Of a DNA stretch of 64,000 nt, positions 25,901-33,340 are shown one piece after another. The notes under the pieces were generated by a model. That model had not been told where the DNA came from. It saw only the letters and a list, made by a program, of their open reading frames with translations, and did not search any database. The stretch is from positions 72,253-136,252 of the forward strand of contig JAFDVS010000059.1 in assembly GCA_018268935.1 (NCBI GenBank), written 5' to 3'. Position 1 is the first letter of the stretch. Each line of letters opens with the position of its first letter. Made by a program: the position numbers and the translations under genes. This DNA comes from Acidobacteriota bacterium. Lineage in GTDB: Bacteria > Acidobacteriota > Terriglobia > Bryobacterales > Bryobacteraceae.

Positions 25901-26203
25901 GTGGAGCAATGGTTTAACGTGAATGCTTTTGCCGCGCCGGCGCAGTTTACGTTCGGCAACGGCGGGCGGACGAATGGGTATGGGCCGGGGGCGATCTCGA
26001 TGGACCTGTCGCTGTTGAAGGATTTTCCGATTCGGGAGAAGCACCGGTTACAGTTTCGGGCGGAGTTGTTGAACTTCATCAACCACGCGAATTTCGGGTT
26101 GCCGGACCTGGTACGCGGGTCGCCGACGTTCGGACGGATTTCGTCGGTGGCGCCGGGGAATGAGAATCGGATTGTGCAGTTGGGGCTGCATTACCGGTTC
26201 TGA
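22982..26203 (+). CDS. TonB-dependent receptor with carboxypeptidase-regulatory-like domain (Oar-like)
   Basis: 1073 residues. Signal peptide (ISLGIALAMIAGAQNA), then a carboxypeptidase-regulatory-like domain (about 20-105: ATISGIVSDSSGAVVAEVAV, NYVLPLLKPGSYRVEAEKTG), a plug domain (MPLIDRRAAQLVRLTG; EFNVAVSNYAAELGRTGGG), and a long barrel ending in LGLHYRF with terminal Phe. This architecture is greatly expanded in Acidobacteria and imports large substrates such as oligosaccharides or peptides; the ligand is unknown. GAGGGG lies about six bases before the ATG. No linked SusD-like gene is present. Confidence 0.92.
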   Translation: MLRVISLGIALAMIAGAQNATISGIVSDSSGAVVAEVAVHAVNTATGERTSAASSADGNYVLPLLKPGSYRVEAEKTGFKRYQATGIVLETGTPARLDIALEVGAVAESVTVEASAPLLQSETAAVGAVIENRTIANMPLIDRRAAQLVRLTGFVTGNGSAGQFAIAGGRGNNAMWMMDGGNAQNIGLGTQTLNVDPPVEALQEFNVAVSNYAAELGRTGGGVIQMTTKSGTNEFHGSAYEYVRNDSFDARSFFSTDKTVLRYNLFGASLGGPIKKNKTMFFYNFEGKRSTEEAPLYQNVPTAAEVKGDFSQNRTVVRDPAAANRPPFPNNVIPASRLDPIGAQLAALYPVPNVEGRASGSQNFYAAQRTLTPINTHITRVDHNFSESNRVYGRFLANLNSNTVEPIYPVRGADNVGRFQPQSYYNATGTWFHNFTPTLINEVRGTFDRRTNINARAGVGTGFAGKLGIPGVDPTDFPRVAVTGYAALGQAAYRQQLPIYGTQMVNHLTNIRGKHTIKAGVEYRFSQNDDINKPSAGGLFTFNNTATGNGIAALLLGWVQRGQRQETLLLRTRSDTYGAFLQDDWKVTPKLTLNIGLRWDLDQPRWEKTDNRQNSFDRAAINPVSGTPGIVTFSGRNGLSKYANNWDPNNFGPRLGFAYRVSDSWVIRGGGAIVFNGQYDQATPTIASLGFNLSADIISPDNGLTPAMNLRTGLPALVIPTDKDLTPGFGAVRFGASPTNSVEFIEPGGRRIGYLETFNFNIERKLSQNVLLEVGYLSTLGHKLAVTGAMTINQVPVNQMAAGNAQIRRPFPQFSDVTVQAATLGNSNYHGLNVKLEKRASHGLHFQTNYTFSRMIDDVESRNEPGGSQGNGFSNFYDRTQDRGLSGWSVKHRWVFSSVWQVPVGKGKTVDAGNAILNGIVGGWSAGYIAEMRSGLPYGVIEQVNTTNSFSSSQRPNIVGDPRLPSDRPKGQIVEQWFNVNAFAAPAQFTFGNGGRTNGYGPGAISMDLSLLKDFPIREKHRLQFRAELLNFINHANFGLPDLVRGSPTFGRISSVAPGNENRIVQLGLHYRF

Positions 26204-26225
26204 GTGATGAGGCGCTGGGCAGTGG

Positions 26226-26231
26226 TAGAAT
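26226..26231 (+). promoter_or_regulatory. -10-like box (TAGAAT) overlapping the annotated ATG
   Basis: TAGAAT runs into ATG 26230. Counting seven bases on, transcription would begin at about 26238, one base before an in-frame GTG at 26239, which may be the real (leaderless) start. Confidence 0.35.
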
Positions 26232-27351
26232 GCCGTTTGTGCAAGACCGATATGTGGGCGATATTGGGGATTTTGGCAAATATGCATTGTTGAATGCGCT
26301 TGCAGGGGATGATTTGCGGCTGGGGGTTCATTGGTGTTTGAACCGGGCGGAAGAGAAGAATTCCGATGGGCGGTTTGTTGAGTACAGGCATCTGCGGGGT
26401 TGCTCGCCGGAGTTGTTTGATCGACTGCAGGCGATTGTGCGGGAGGACGCGCGTGCTGTTTCTTCGGTGGAGCAGCGTTCGGTGTTACCGGGGGGATCGA
26501 TCTACTTTGGTGAACCTGCGCCGGTGAGGCGTGGGAAGAATTATGCGGCGGAGCGGGCGGCGTGGAATCAGGCGGCGTTGGAGCGCTTGTCGTCCGCGGA
26601 GATCGTGTTCTTCGATCCGGATAATGGGATTTGTGGGAATGACGATGGGCGGGTAGCGGGTCCGAAGCATGTGCATCCGGGTGAGTTGAAGAGCTATGCG
26701 GAACGTGGACAGAGCCTGGTTGTGTATCAACACCAGAGACGCGTGAAGCTGGAGGTGATGGTTGCGGAGACGCTGCGGGAGCTGGAGATGGGCTGTGCGG
26801 GTGGTTGGGCTTTGGTGTTTCGCCGTGTTTCCGTGCGCGTGTACTATGTAGTGCCATCGCGAGAGCATCGGGCGACTCTGTGGACGCGGGTAAAGGAGTT
26901 TGGCATGGGCCCATGGGGGAAGCATTTTCGGCTGATGACCAGCACCGGTAATAGCGGGGTCAGACTGTTTCAGTATCTGGTGGACCTTGCGAACCGAGGG
27001 GAGGCTGTTGGGATTTCTTACGATACTTTTCTGGCTTATTTGGATGGGGCTTTGGATTTCCGCTCGATGACTGGACGTAATTACCTGCCATCGGATACCG
27101 GGCTTGTGCTCGATAGAGCTGCGGAGGTTACTGCACTGGCTGGGCGGAGAACGGTGCGACGAGGGGAGCGCTCGATTGAGGCGGGCATGGATACGTTCAT
27201 TTGGCACAAACCGAAACCTCATCACCGGCCGGTTGAGGCATGGGCGAATGAGAACCACATTGTGCCCTATTCGCGGGAGGATTGGCTGGGAATTTTTCCG
27301 GATGGCGAGAGGCGGCTCATCGGCGCGGAGGAGCTTGCTGGTCTTTTCTGA
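26230..27351 (+). CDS. Uncharacterised two-domain protein with VGDIGDFGKY motif
   Basis: 373 residues (370 if it starts at GTG 26239). The N-terminal ~225 residues have the look of an alpha/beta enzyme domain: RYVGDIGDFGKYALLNAL at the start, LGVHWCLNRAEEKNSDGRFV, EIVFFDPDNGICGNDDGR, SLVVYQHQRR, and a VRVYYVVPSREH strand. I recall this motif set from uncharacterised proteins of about 220 residues; the DPDNG motif could be a catalytic or ligand loop. The C-terminal ~145 residues (GISYDTFLAYLDGALDFRSM, TGLVLDRAAEVTALAG, PVEAWANENHIVPYSREDW) are a separate region I do not recognise. GC is lower than the neighbours at the 5' end. No function is assigned. Confidence 0.72.
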   Translation: MPFVQDRYVGDIGDFGKYALLNALAGDDLRLGVHWCLNRAEEKNSDGRFVEYRHLRGCSPELFDRLQAIVREDARAVSSVEQRSVLPGGSIYFGEPAPVRRGKNYAAERAAWNQAALERLSSAEIVFFDPDNGICGNDDGRVAGPKHVHPGELKSYAERGQSLVVYQHQRRVKLEVMVAETLRELEMGCAGGWALVFRRVSVRVYYVVPSREHRATLWTRVKEFGMGPWGKHFRLMTSTGNSGVRLFQYLVDLANRGEAVGISYDTFLAYLDGALDFRSMTGRNYLPSDTGLVLDRAAEVTALAGRRTVRRGERSIEAGMDTFIWHKPKPHHRPVEAWANENHIVPYSREDWLGIFPDGERRLIGAEELAGLF

Positions 27352-27357
27352 AAGTGC

Positions 27358-27386
27358 CCGCTTGCTGACGCGCGCGGCTCAGTAGG
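27358..27386. repeat. Dispersed ~29-bp repeat, copy 1
   Basis: 29 bases identical to 53275-53303; core GCTTGCTGACGCGCGCGGCT. It lies between two convergent genes, seven bases after the stop of the VGDIGDFGKY gene. Confidence 0.8.
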
Positions 27387-27391
27387 TTAGG

Positions 27392-28612
27392 TCAGCGGTT
27401 GGTGATGCAGTAGATGTGCGAATCGGTGCGGTAGATGATGTCGTTGCCGGCGATGGCGGGGGAGGCGGTGATGCGCTCATTGAGGTGGTTGGTGGCGATT
27501 AGTTGGAATTGGCGGCCTGCTTTGACAACGAAGGTTGTGCCTTCGTTGTTGCTGAAGTAGAGAAGGCCGTTGGAGGCGATGGGCGAGGAGTTGCAATTGC
27601 CTCCGAGTCTCTGGCGGTATACTTCTTTGCCGGTTTTGGCATCGAGCGCGACCAGGACTCCGTTGTCGTTGAGCGAATACAAGATGCCGCGGTAGTAGAT
27701 GGGGGAAGGCTCCTGGGGGCCGGGCTTTTCGCTGACCCAAAGAGGCTCGGGCGGTTGGCGATTGGGGCGGAGGCGAACAGCGTGAATGGGGCTCTGACGC
27801 CAGAGTTGGAAGAATATGACGCCGCCGGCGTGGACCGGGCTGACGATGATTTCGCCGTTGAACGGGCCTTCGCCTTCGCCGTATTTCCATAGCTCTTCGT
27901 GTGTAGCGGCATCGTAGGCGGTGAGCTTGTTCTTGCCGGAGACAAGAATGTCGGTCTGGTTGTGATGGGTGACAAGTATCGGTGTGGAGTGGGATGTGCC
28001 GATGGGACGCGGCTGGCGCCAGGCGATGTTGCCGGTTTGCTTGTCGAGTCCCAGCATGTAGCAGGGGCCTTTGTGATGATCCCAGGGGAAGAGGATGGAG
28101 TCGTGGAGGACGACGGGGCTGACGCCGTAGCCCCAGGCCATTTTGGGATTGCCGAATAACGCCATGTAGCGAGTGACCCAGAGGAGCGTGCCGTCGTGCG
28201 TGTAGCGGGCGATGTCGGCGTTGCCAAAGGCGATGTAGACAGCGTCGTCAGTGACGGCGGGTGTGTTCACGGCGAGAGTGGATTTTTCGTGGGTCCGCTG
28301 ATTGACTCCGAGGCCGAAGTCGTGGCGCCAGAGCTCGGCGCCGGTGCGGCGGTTGAGGCAGTAGGTGAGAAGGGATTTGACGCCATTTTCTTCGGATTGC
28401 GTGGTGATGAAGACTTTGTCGCCGTAGACGGCGGGAGAACTTGTGCCCCAGCCTGGGAGCTTTGCGGACCAGCGGATGTTTTCCGTGGGGGACCAGTGAG
28501 TGGGGAGGTTGGCGTCATCGTCGATGGCGGCGGCGTTTGGACCTCGCCATTGGGGCCAGGGAGTTTCCGCGGTGGCGATGAGGGCGGTGACGATGAATGC
28601 TGCCAGGCGCAT
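27392..28612 (-). CDS. Secreted PQQ-binding-like beta-propeller protein
   Basis: 406 residues with a signal peptide (MRLAAFIVTALIATAE). WPQWRGPNAAAIDDDANLP is the usual opening of outer-membrane-assembly/PQQ-like propellers of this group. Repeated blades carry W and DxxTG elements: NIRWSAKLPGWGTSSPAVYG, CLNRRTGAELWRHDF, GLDKQTGNIAWRQP, YDAATHEELWKYGEG, ALDAKTGKEVYRQ. No catalytic Ca/PQQ dehydrogenase motif is complete, so an enzyme role is unproven. The ATG has a TACGCT box seven bases upstream. A paralogue lies at 33341-34654. Confidence 0.85.
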   Translation of the reverse strand: MRLAAFIVTALIATAETPWPQWRGPNAAAIDDDANLPTHWSPTENIRWSAKLPGWGTSSPAVYGDKVFITTQSEENGVKSLLTYCLNRRTGAELWRHDFGLGVNQRTHEKSTLAVNTPAVTDDAVYIAFGNADIARYTHDGTLLWVTRYMALFGNPKMAWGYGVSPVVLHDSILFPWDHHKGPCYMLGLDKQTGNIAWRQPRPIGTSHSTPILVTHHNQTDILVSGKNKLTAYDAATHEELWKYGEGEGPFNGEIIVSPVHAGGVIFFQLWRQSPIHAVRLRPNRQPPEPLWVSEKPGPQEPSPIYYRGILYSLNDNGVLVALDAKTGKEVYRQRLGGNCNSSPIASNGLLYFSNNEGTTFVVKAGRQFQLIATNHLNERITASPAIAGNDIIYRTDSHIYCITNR

Positions 28613-28679
28613 ATGACCTAGCGTACCTGTTGGAGAAGGGCTTGGCGGGCGACTGCATCACCCGCCAGGTTGCACGCGG

Positions 28680-29309
28680 TCAGGATTTGGAGCGGATGCG
28701 GTTCCAGCCGACGATCGCGATGGAGCCAATGGCCAGGAGAATGCCCGCATTAGGTTCGGGGATGTCAGCTTCGTCGACGGTGATGTCGTCAATTGAGAAC
28801 CATGCGGCGGTATCGGCCCGGAATTCCACTTTATAAACGCCGGTAAAATTTGCGCTATAGAGCTGAAAATTATCGGTCAGGCTCAAGACGGAGCCAGTGG
28901 CAACCAACGTGTCGGAGGCGTCGTAGCCGAACAACTGTACGGTGCTCGCGTTGCCGCCAAAGGCTGAGGATAAGGTGGCAAGCCAGACGCTGTTGAAGGT
29001 TGTAGCTGCTCCGAAGTGGATGAAGATAGACTGAGGGCCGCTCCAGTTCCAGGCGTAAGAGGATCCGCTAACGGGGGTTGGTGCGGGGTCAACCGCCGGA
29101 TCGGTAACGGTTGCAGATGCCCAGCCTGTCGAACCGGCCGCGGGACCAGAGAGGGCGGTGCTCCATACATAGCCCTGATAATTGTTCGAAATTCCCTGAT
29201 CGAAGAAGTTATCTCGAGTCGTGAGATCTTCGAAATCGATTACCAGTGCAGTTGCGGGAGATAGTCCCAATGTCAATGCGAGTGGCAATAGGTAGACAGA
29301 ATGCTTCAA
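28680..29309 (-). CDS. PEP-CTERM sorting-domain protein
   Basis: About 209 residues. Signal peptide (VYLLPLALTLGLSPATA), a beta-rich extracellular body (FDQGISNNYQGYVWSTAL, FGAATTFNSVWLATL, VYKVEFRADTAAWFSIDDI), and a C-terminal PEP-CTERM tail: IPEPNAGILLAIGSIAIVG followed by WNRIRSKS. This tail marks cleavage and attachment by an exosortase, linked to exopolysaccharide production. The start is a TTG (29307-29309) with GGAGG four to five bases upstream, which decides it. No exosortase gene is in the window. The 175 bases upstream to the amidohydrolase hold no gene I can support. Confidence 0.82.
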   Translation of the reverse strand: MKHSVYLLPLALTLGLSPATALVIDFEDLTTRDNFFDQGISNNYQGYVWSTALSGPAAGSTGWASATVTDPAVDPAPTPVSGSSYAWNWSGPQSIFIHFGAATTFNSVWLATLSSAFGGNASTVQLFGYDASDTLVATGSVLSLTDNFQLYSANFTGVYKVEFRADTAAWFSIDDITVDEADIPEPNAGILLAIGSIAIVGWNRIRSKS

Positions 29310-29484
29310 GGTTCCTCCAGGTGATTGATGCGAAAATGAGTTGTAATATCAGCGTAAATGCAAATAAGAAGAAAGCAACTGTTTTTGTTTCGGATTACAG
29401 ACACGCAGGTCACAATTCTCGCGGGCTAGTGCGGCTCTGGCGCGAGGCTTGAGGAGAACACCTTAAGGCTTCGATTATCTCGGG

Positions 29485-30783
29485 CTAGCGGCGGAAAACG
29501 ACTTCACCATCCTTCATCACCCAGCGCACTCGCTCGGTTACCGCTTGGATGTCTTTCCAAGGTTCGCCTTCGACGGCGATGATGTCGGCGAAGGTACCGG
29601 GGGCGATGCGGCCGAGTTGCTCGGGGACGCCGAGCATTGCCGCTGCGTTGGTGGTGGCGGTGTGGAGCGCTTCTTCGGGAGTGAGTCCGGCTTTGACGAA
29701 CCATTCGAGTTCGCGGGTGTTTTGGCCGAACATTGTATAGACGGCGTCGGAGCCCATGACGAGTTTGACACCTGCTTTGACGGCGCGGCGTGCGGTTTCG
29801 AGGTTCTTCTCCACGTATTGACGGAGGTTGGCCATGGCTTCATCGGTGAAACCGTATTCGTGGCGGGCGTCCATGTAATAGCGGTTGTGGTCGATGGTGG
29901 GGACCCAATAGATTTTACGCTGGGCCATGAGGCGGAGAGTTTCGTCGTCGATGTCGATGCCGTGTTCGATGGAGTCGGCGCCAGCGCGGGCGGCGTCACG
30001 CACTCCCGATGGGCCGTAGGAATGGATGGCGACTTTGTGGCCGACGGCATGGGCGGCTTCGACGGCGGCTTGCATGGCTTCGAAGGGGACGGTTTGTTCG
30101 GTGTCGACGCTGTCGAAGCCGCCTTTGGAGGCGAAGATCTTGATCCAGGGATGGCCGGCCTTGATGCGTTGTTTGACGAGGGCTTCCATATCGGCGGGCG
30201 TTTTGGCGGAGAGACCTTGACCGGCGGTGAAGAGACGCGGTCCGGGGAAGAAGCCGTGGTCGATGAGATCGCGGACAGCGATGTCGGTGTCGGCGGCGGC
30301 GTGGAGGTTGCGGATGGTTGTGACGCCGCTGCTGAGGGTGAGGCGGGCGTTTTCGGCGGCGAGGTGAACCTTGGCGGCGGGATGGATTTTTTGACTGAGT
30401 GGTGTCTTGCCGAGCTTGGGTTCCCAGTAATAGGTGATGTGCGTGTGGGCGTCGATGAGGCCGGGAAGGGCGGAGAAGCGCCTGAGATCGATCCATTCGG
30501 CGTTGCGGGGGATACCGGATTTGGAAGTGGAGACCTGGGTGATGCGGCCGCCATCGACCACCACGATGGCGTTATTTGTGACTTTGCCGGCCCCGTCCCA
30601 GAGCTTTCCAAACAGGAGCGCTTTGGGGGCGGCGGAGGCGAATGTCGCCAGGCAGACGAGCAACAGACATGACGAAGTTATTGCTTGGGGACGTGGTTGA
30701 CCGACTCCCTTACGGTCGCGGCTCAGAAACGGTTGCCGGATAGGTTGCGGAGACGGGGTAAGAGCGGTGCGGCGGGTCATCAT
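29485..30783 (-). CDS. Secreted amidohydrolase family protein (imidazolonepropionase-like)
   Basis: About 432 residues. Metal-dependent hydrolase of cyclic amides or related bonds: GLIDAHTHITYYWE (HxH), VAIHSYGP and DSIEHGID (His ligands), VMGSDAVYTMFG (Asp). A hydrophobic signal (SSCLLLVCLATFASAA) is preceded by an unusually long ~37-residue n-region that includes SRDRKGVGQPRP, encoded by a copy of the dispersed repeat (30701-30740). ATG 30783/30780 has AAGAAGG directly upstream and TATAAA five bases before it, so the repeat-encoded peptide is probably translated. No nearer ATG, GTG or TTG lies between the repeat and the signal. Substrate unknown. Confidence 0.85.
   Translation of the reverse strand: MMTRRTALTPSPQPIRQPFLSRDRKGVGQPRPQAITSSCLLLVCLATFASAAPKALLFGKLWDGAGKVTNNAIVVVDGGRITQVSTSKSGIPRNAEWIDLRRFSALPGLIDAHTHITYYWEPKLGKTPLSQKIHPAAKVHLAAENARLTLSSGVTTIRNLHAAADTDIAVRDLIDHGFFPGPRLFTAGQGLSAKTPADMEALVKQRIKAGHPWIKIFASKGGFDSVDTEQTVPFEAMQAAVEAAHAVGHKVAIHSYGPSGVRDAARAGADSIEHGIDIDDETLRLMAQRKIYWVPTIDHNRYYMDARHEYGFTDEAMANLRQYVEKNLETARRAVKAGVKLVMGSDAVYTMFGQNTRELEWFVKAGLTPEEALHTATTNAAAMLGVPEQLGRIAPGTFADIIAVEGEPWKDIQAVTERVRWVMKDGEVVFRR
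30701..30740. repeat. Dispersed ~29-bp repeat, copy 2 (inside the amidohydrolase N-terminus)
   Basis: Related to the 27358 copy; shares CGCGGCTCAG and the preceding ACGGT. On the minus strand it encodes SRDRKGVGQ within the amidohydrolase reading frame. Confidence 0.65.
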
Positions 30784-30788
30784 CCTTC

Positions 30789-30794
30789 TTTATA
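30789..30794 (-). promoter_or_regulatory. -10-like box (TATAAA) of the amidohydrolase gene
   Basis: TATAAA on the minus strand, five bases before ATG 30783 and eight before ATG 30780. Confidence 0.35.
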
Positions 30795-30798
30795 CGGA

Positions 30799-33327
30799 TT
30801 ATTTCTTCGGATAGTTCGCAAAGAAGGGGCTGGACCAGGCCAGCATTTTGTCGGATTGTTCGACGCGGACGTAGTAATAGTGCTTGCCTTTGGCGTCGCC
30901 TTTGTCGGTGTACTCGAAATCGGCGGTGCGGCTGTTGGGGCTGGTGGTGTAAATGACCTGGCTATCCTTGACGATGTGCACTTTGGCAATGTTGCGTGGG
31001 GCGCGCACCTTCACCTTGATGGGCAAGGGCTGATCCATGGCGAACTCGTCGCCCATGAAGTGATCGCCCATGGTGACATCGAGGATGATGTTGTCCATAG
31101 CGCCGTAGGTGTGGCGTTTGCGAATAGCGTCGAGGACGCCCTGCCGGGAGAAGTCGGTGGTGTAGACCAAGGCGTAGGAGATGTGAGTGGAGCCGTGGTC
31201 GGAACTGGTGATGATGCCGAGTTTGTAGCCTTTGGCCCAGGCGTTTTTCACCATGCCTTCGGGCTGGTAGCCGGCCTGTTTGACGTGCGGGCCGTCGGTG
31301 GAAGGATCGGCGACGAGGGGAGCGCCTAACTGTTCGTAATTGGTGCGCGCGCCTTGGAAGATTTCGACGACGGGTTCAAGGTTGGGGTCGTTATCGCGCC
31401 AATCGGTGCCCATGCGCGTGCCGGAGGTATGCGATATTGCGACCGCGTTGCGATTGCGGATTTCCTCGTAGAGGAGTTTGGTGTCGTTGGCGACGAGGTC
31501 GCCGGAACCGACGCCGGGTTCATCGCCCTGGCGATTTTCGCCGAGGTACCACTGGTCTGCTCCGGAGCGAAGGAAGAACGGTGTGACGCGGGAGTCGGAG
31601 CGGCGGGCGAAGAACATGTTGCGATGGCCATTGGGGAATGTGGCGCTGCGCTCGTAGCCGAAGATGGCGGCGTAAGCGCCGGGGACGTGATACATGTCGG
31701 TCATCTTCTGCGTGTACCACCACCAGTAGTTCCAGGCGCCGCCCTGATGGTCGGTGGATGCGCCGAAGTCCATGGAGGCGGCGTCGATCATGTAGCGGTA
31801 GAAGTCCTGGAGGGAGCCGTCGGCAGCGCCGCCGCCGTCCCAACTGAGTTCGGTGTGGCGATGGAAATCGCCGCGGACGATGCGATGTGGCTTGCCTTCG
31901 ATGGTGGTGGTGTAGGCGCGGATGGCGCGGAGGTCGGCGGCTTCGTTGTCGTGGCCGGCGGCGAGTGCGGGATAGTCTTCCTGTGCGGCGCCCCAAGTCA
32001 TAGACGCAGCGGCGGGCGGCGGGGGGATGCGTCCGGCGTGAACTCGCTGATGGAGTGGGCGGTGATAGTATTTGTCCGCGCGGCTGTCGGTATCCCAGGC
32101 GAGCCAGATGCCCTGGTCTTTGTCGAGCGTGGCGTTGATGCGGGTGGAGGAGCGGCCGCGGCTGGATGGGAGAGCGAAGGGCTTGCTCCAGCCGGTGCTA
32201 TCGAGGTGGGTGAGGTAATACTCCCAATAACCGGGACCGCGGCGGTTGTTCTGCAGCACTGCTCCGTTGATGCGCTGCTTGGCGGCGACCCAGATGGAGC
32301 CCTTGCCATCGGACCAGACGTGCGGTTGATAGGTGTTGTTTTCGCTGAAGGCGGAGTAGAGGGATTTGACGGGCTCGCGCCATGTGCCGTTGTCGAAGCA
32401 GCGAATGCGCGGGGCGCGGTCCGCACCCAGAGCCGCGCCCTTGGGCTGCTGGCGAAGTGTGTAGCCCTGGTCTTTACCCCAACTGGGCCGGCCTTGCTCC
32501 CAGGCGACCCAGACGCGATCGCTGGAATCGACGGTGACGGTGGGCTTGGTGTCGAAGGATGGGGAATCGGCGACGGCGATCTCCGCGCCGGGCTTGCCGC
32601 CTTCCACTTTGGTGAGGAAGACGTCGTAGTTGCCGTTCTTGTAGGAGTCGTAGGCGACCCAGAGGGCGCCTTTGCTATCGAAGGCGACGGCGGGCTCCCA
32701 GTCGTTGGCGGCGCGATTGGTGACGCGGACCTCGGGGCCCCATTTGTCGTTTTCCATCGTCTTCACGAAGATGTTGCTGTTGCGCCCGCGGAAACTTTGC
32801 CAGACGACGGCGAGCTTGCCTTTGCCATCGGAGACGAGGCGGGGATTGATGTCGGGGAGCGCGTTGGAGGTGAGGCGTTCGATGGCGCCCCATTCTTCCT
32901 TGTCGGGATCGAAGCGGCGGGCGTAGAGATCCCAATTGTTGCGCACCATCTGCGACCAGACGACCCAGGGGCGATTGGAGGAATCGACACCGATCTGCGG
33001 GAGCCAGCTATCGCCGCTGGTGTTGGGGACCCATTGGAGGGCGCGCCAGACGCCATCTTTGTAATGACGGATGACGACGTCGTCGCGATCGCCGACGAAG
33101 CTGAGCCAGGTGACCCAGAGGGAGCCATCGGGTGCGGTGGCGATGGAGGGCAGATCGTCCTGGCGGTATTCGTGGCCGACCATGGTGGCTTTCATCTGGC
33201 CACCGCCGGGGAGGTTGGCGACCTGGAAGGGCGGTGCGGCCTGTAGTGTGGCGCGCTTCGACGCGGGGGCGAGGAAGAATGCGGCAATGGCGGCCGCGGG
33301 GAGGACGAGCAGCAGGGCGCGTTTCAT
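30799..33327 (-). CDS. Secreted beta-propeller plus PHP-domain (DUF3604-like) protein
   Basis: About 842 residues with a signal peptide (ALLLVLPAAAIAAFFLAPA). Residues about 30-420 are a sialidase/YncE-like propeller with repeated Trp motifs (DGSLWVTWLSFVGD, DSSNRPWVVWSQMV, GKLAVVWQSF, KGALWVAYDSY, SDRVWVAWEQG, KGSIWVAAKQ). The C-terminal ~400 residues are a PHP-type metal-dependent hydrolase: RGDFHRHTELSWDG, DFGASTDHQGG, VAISHTSGT, ITSSDHGS. PHP domains hydrolyse phosphoesters in polymerases and phosphatases; the DUF3604 substrate is unknown. The frame is open to 33660 but that part is antisense-like relative to the next gene, so I start at ATG 33327. A 13-base gap separates it from the upstream propeller gene. 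Confidence 0.82.
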   Translation of the reverse strand: MKRALLLVLPAAAIAAFFLAPASKRATLQAAPPFQVANLPGGGQMKATMVGHEYRQDDLPSIATAPDGSLWVTWLSFVGDRDDVVIRHYKDGVWRALQWVPNTSGDSWLPQIGVDSSNRPWVVWSQMVRNNWDLYARRFDPDKEEWGAIERLTSNALPDINPRLVSDGKGKLAVVWQSFRGRNSNIFVKTMENDKWGPEVRVTNRAANDWEPAVAFDSKGALWVAYDSYKNGNYDVFLTKVEGGKPGAEIAVADSPSFDTKPTVTVDSSDRVWVAWEQGRPSWGKDQGYTLRQQPKGAALGADRAPRIRCFDNGTWREPVKSLYSAFSENNTYQPHVWSDGKGSIWVAAKQRINGAVLQNNRRGPGYWEYYLTHLDSTGWSKPFALPSSRGRSSTRINATLDKDQGIWLAWDTDSRADKYYHRPLHQRVHAGRIPPPPAAASMTWGAAQEDYPALAAGHDNEAADLRAIRAYTTTIEGKPHRIVRGDFHRHTELSWDGGGAADGSLQDFYRYMIDAASMDFGASTDHQGGAWNYWWWYTQKMTDMYHVPGAYAAIFGYERSATFPNGHRNMFFARRSDSRVTPFFLRSGADQWYLGENRQGDEPGVGSGDLVANDTKLLYEEIRNRNAVAISHTSGTRMGTDWRDNDPNLEPVVEIFQGARTNYEQLGAPLVADPSTDGPHVKQAGYQPEGMVKNAWAKGYKLGIITSSDHGSTHISYALVYTTDFSRQGVLDAIRKRHTYGAMDNIILDVTMGDHFMGDEFAMDQPLPIKVKVRAPRNIAKVHIVKDSQVIYTTSPNSRTADFEYTDKGDAKGKHYYYVRVEQSDKMLAWSSPFFANYPKK

Positions 33328-33340
33328 GAAAATTCGGTCT

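Noticed and set aside
29246..29452. Plus-strand open frame of 68 codons between the PEP-CTERM and amidohydrolase genes
   Set aside because: No ribosome site, no motif, and it overlaps the 5' end of the PEP-CTERM gene in antisense.
31354..33246. Long plus-strand open frame (630 codons) opposite the propeller-PHP gene
   Set aside because: Gly/Ala/Val/Asp-rich low-complexity translation typical of the antisense frame of a GC-rich gene; the minus strand has signal, propeller and PHP motifs.
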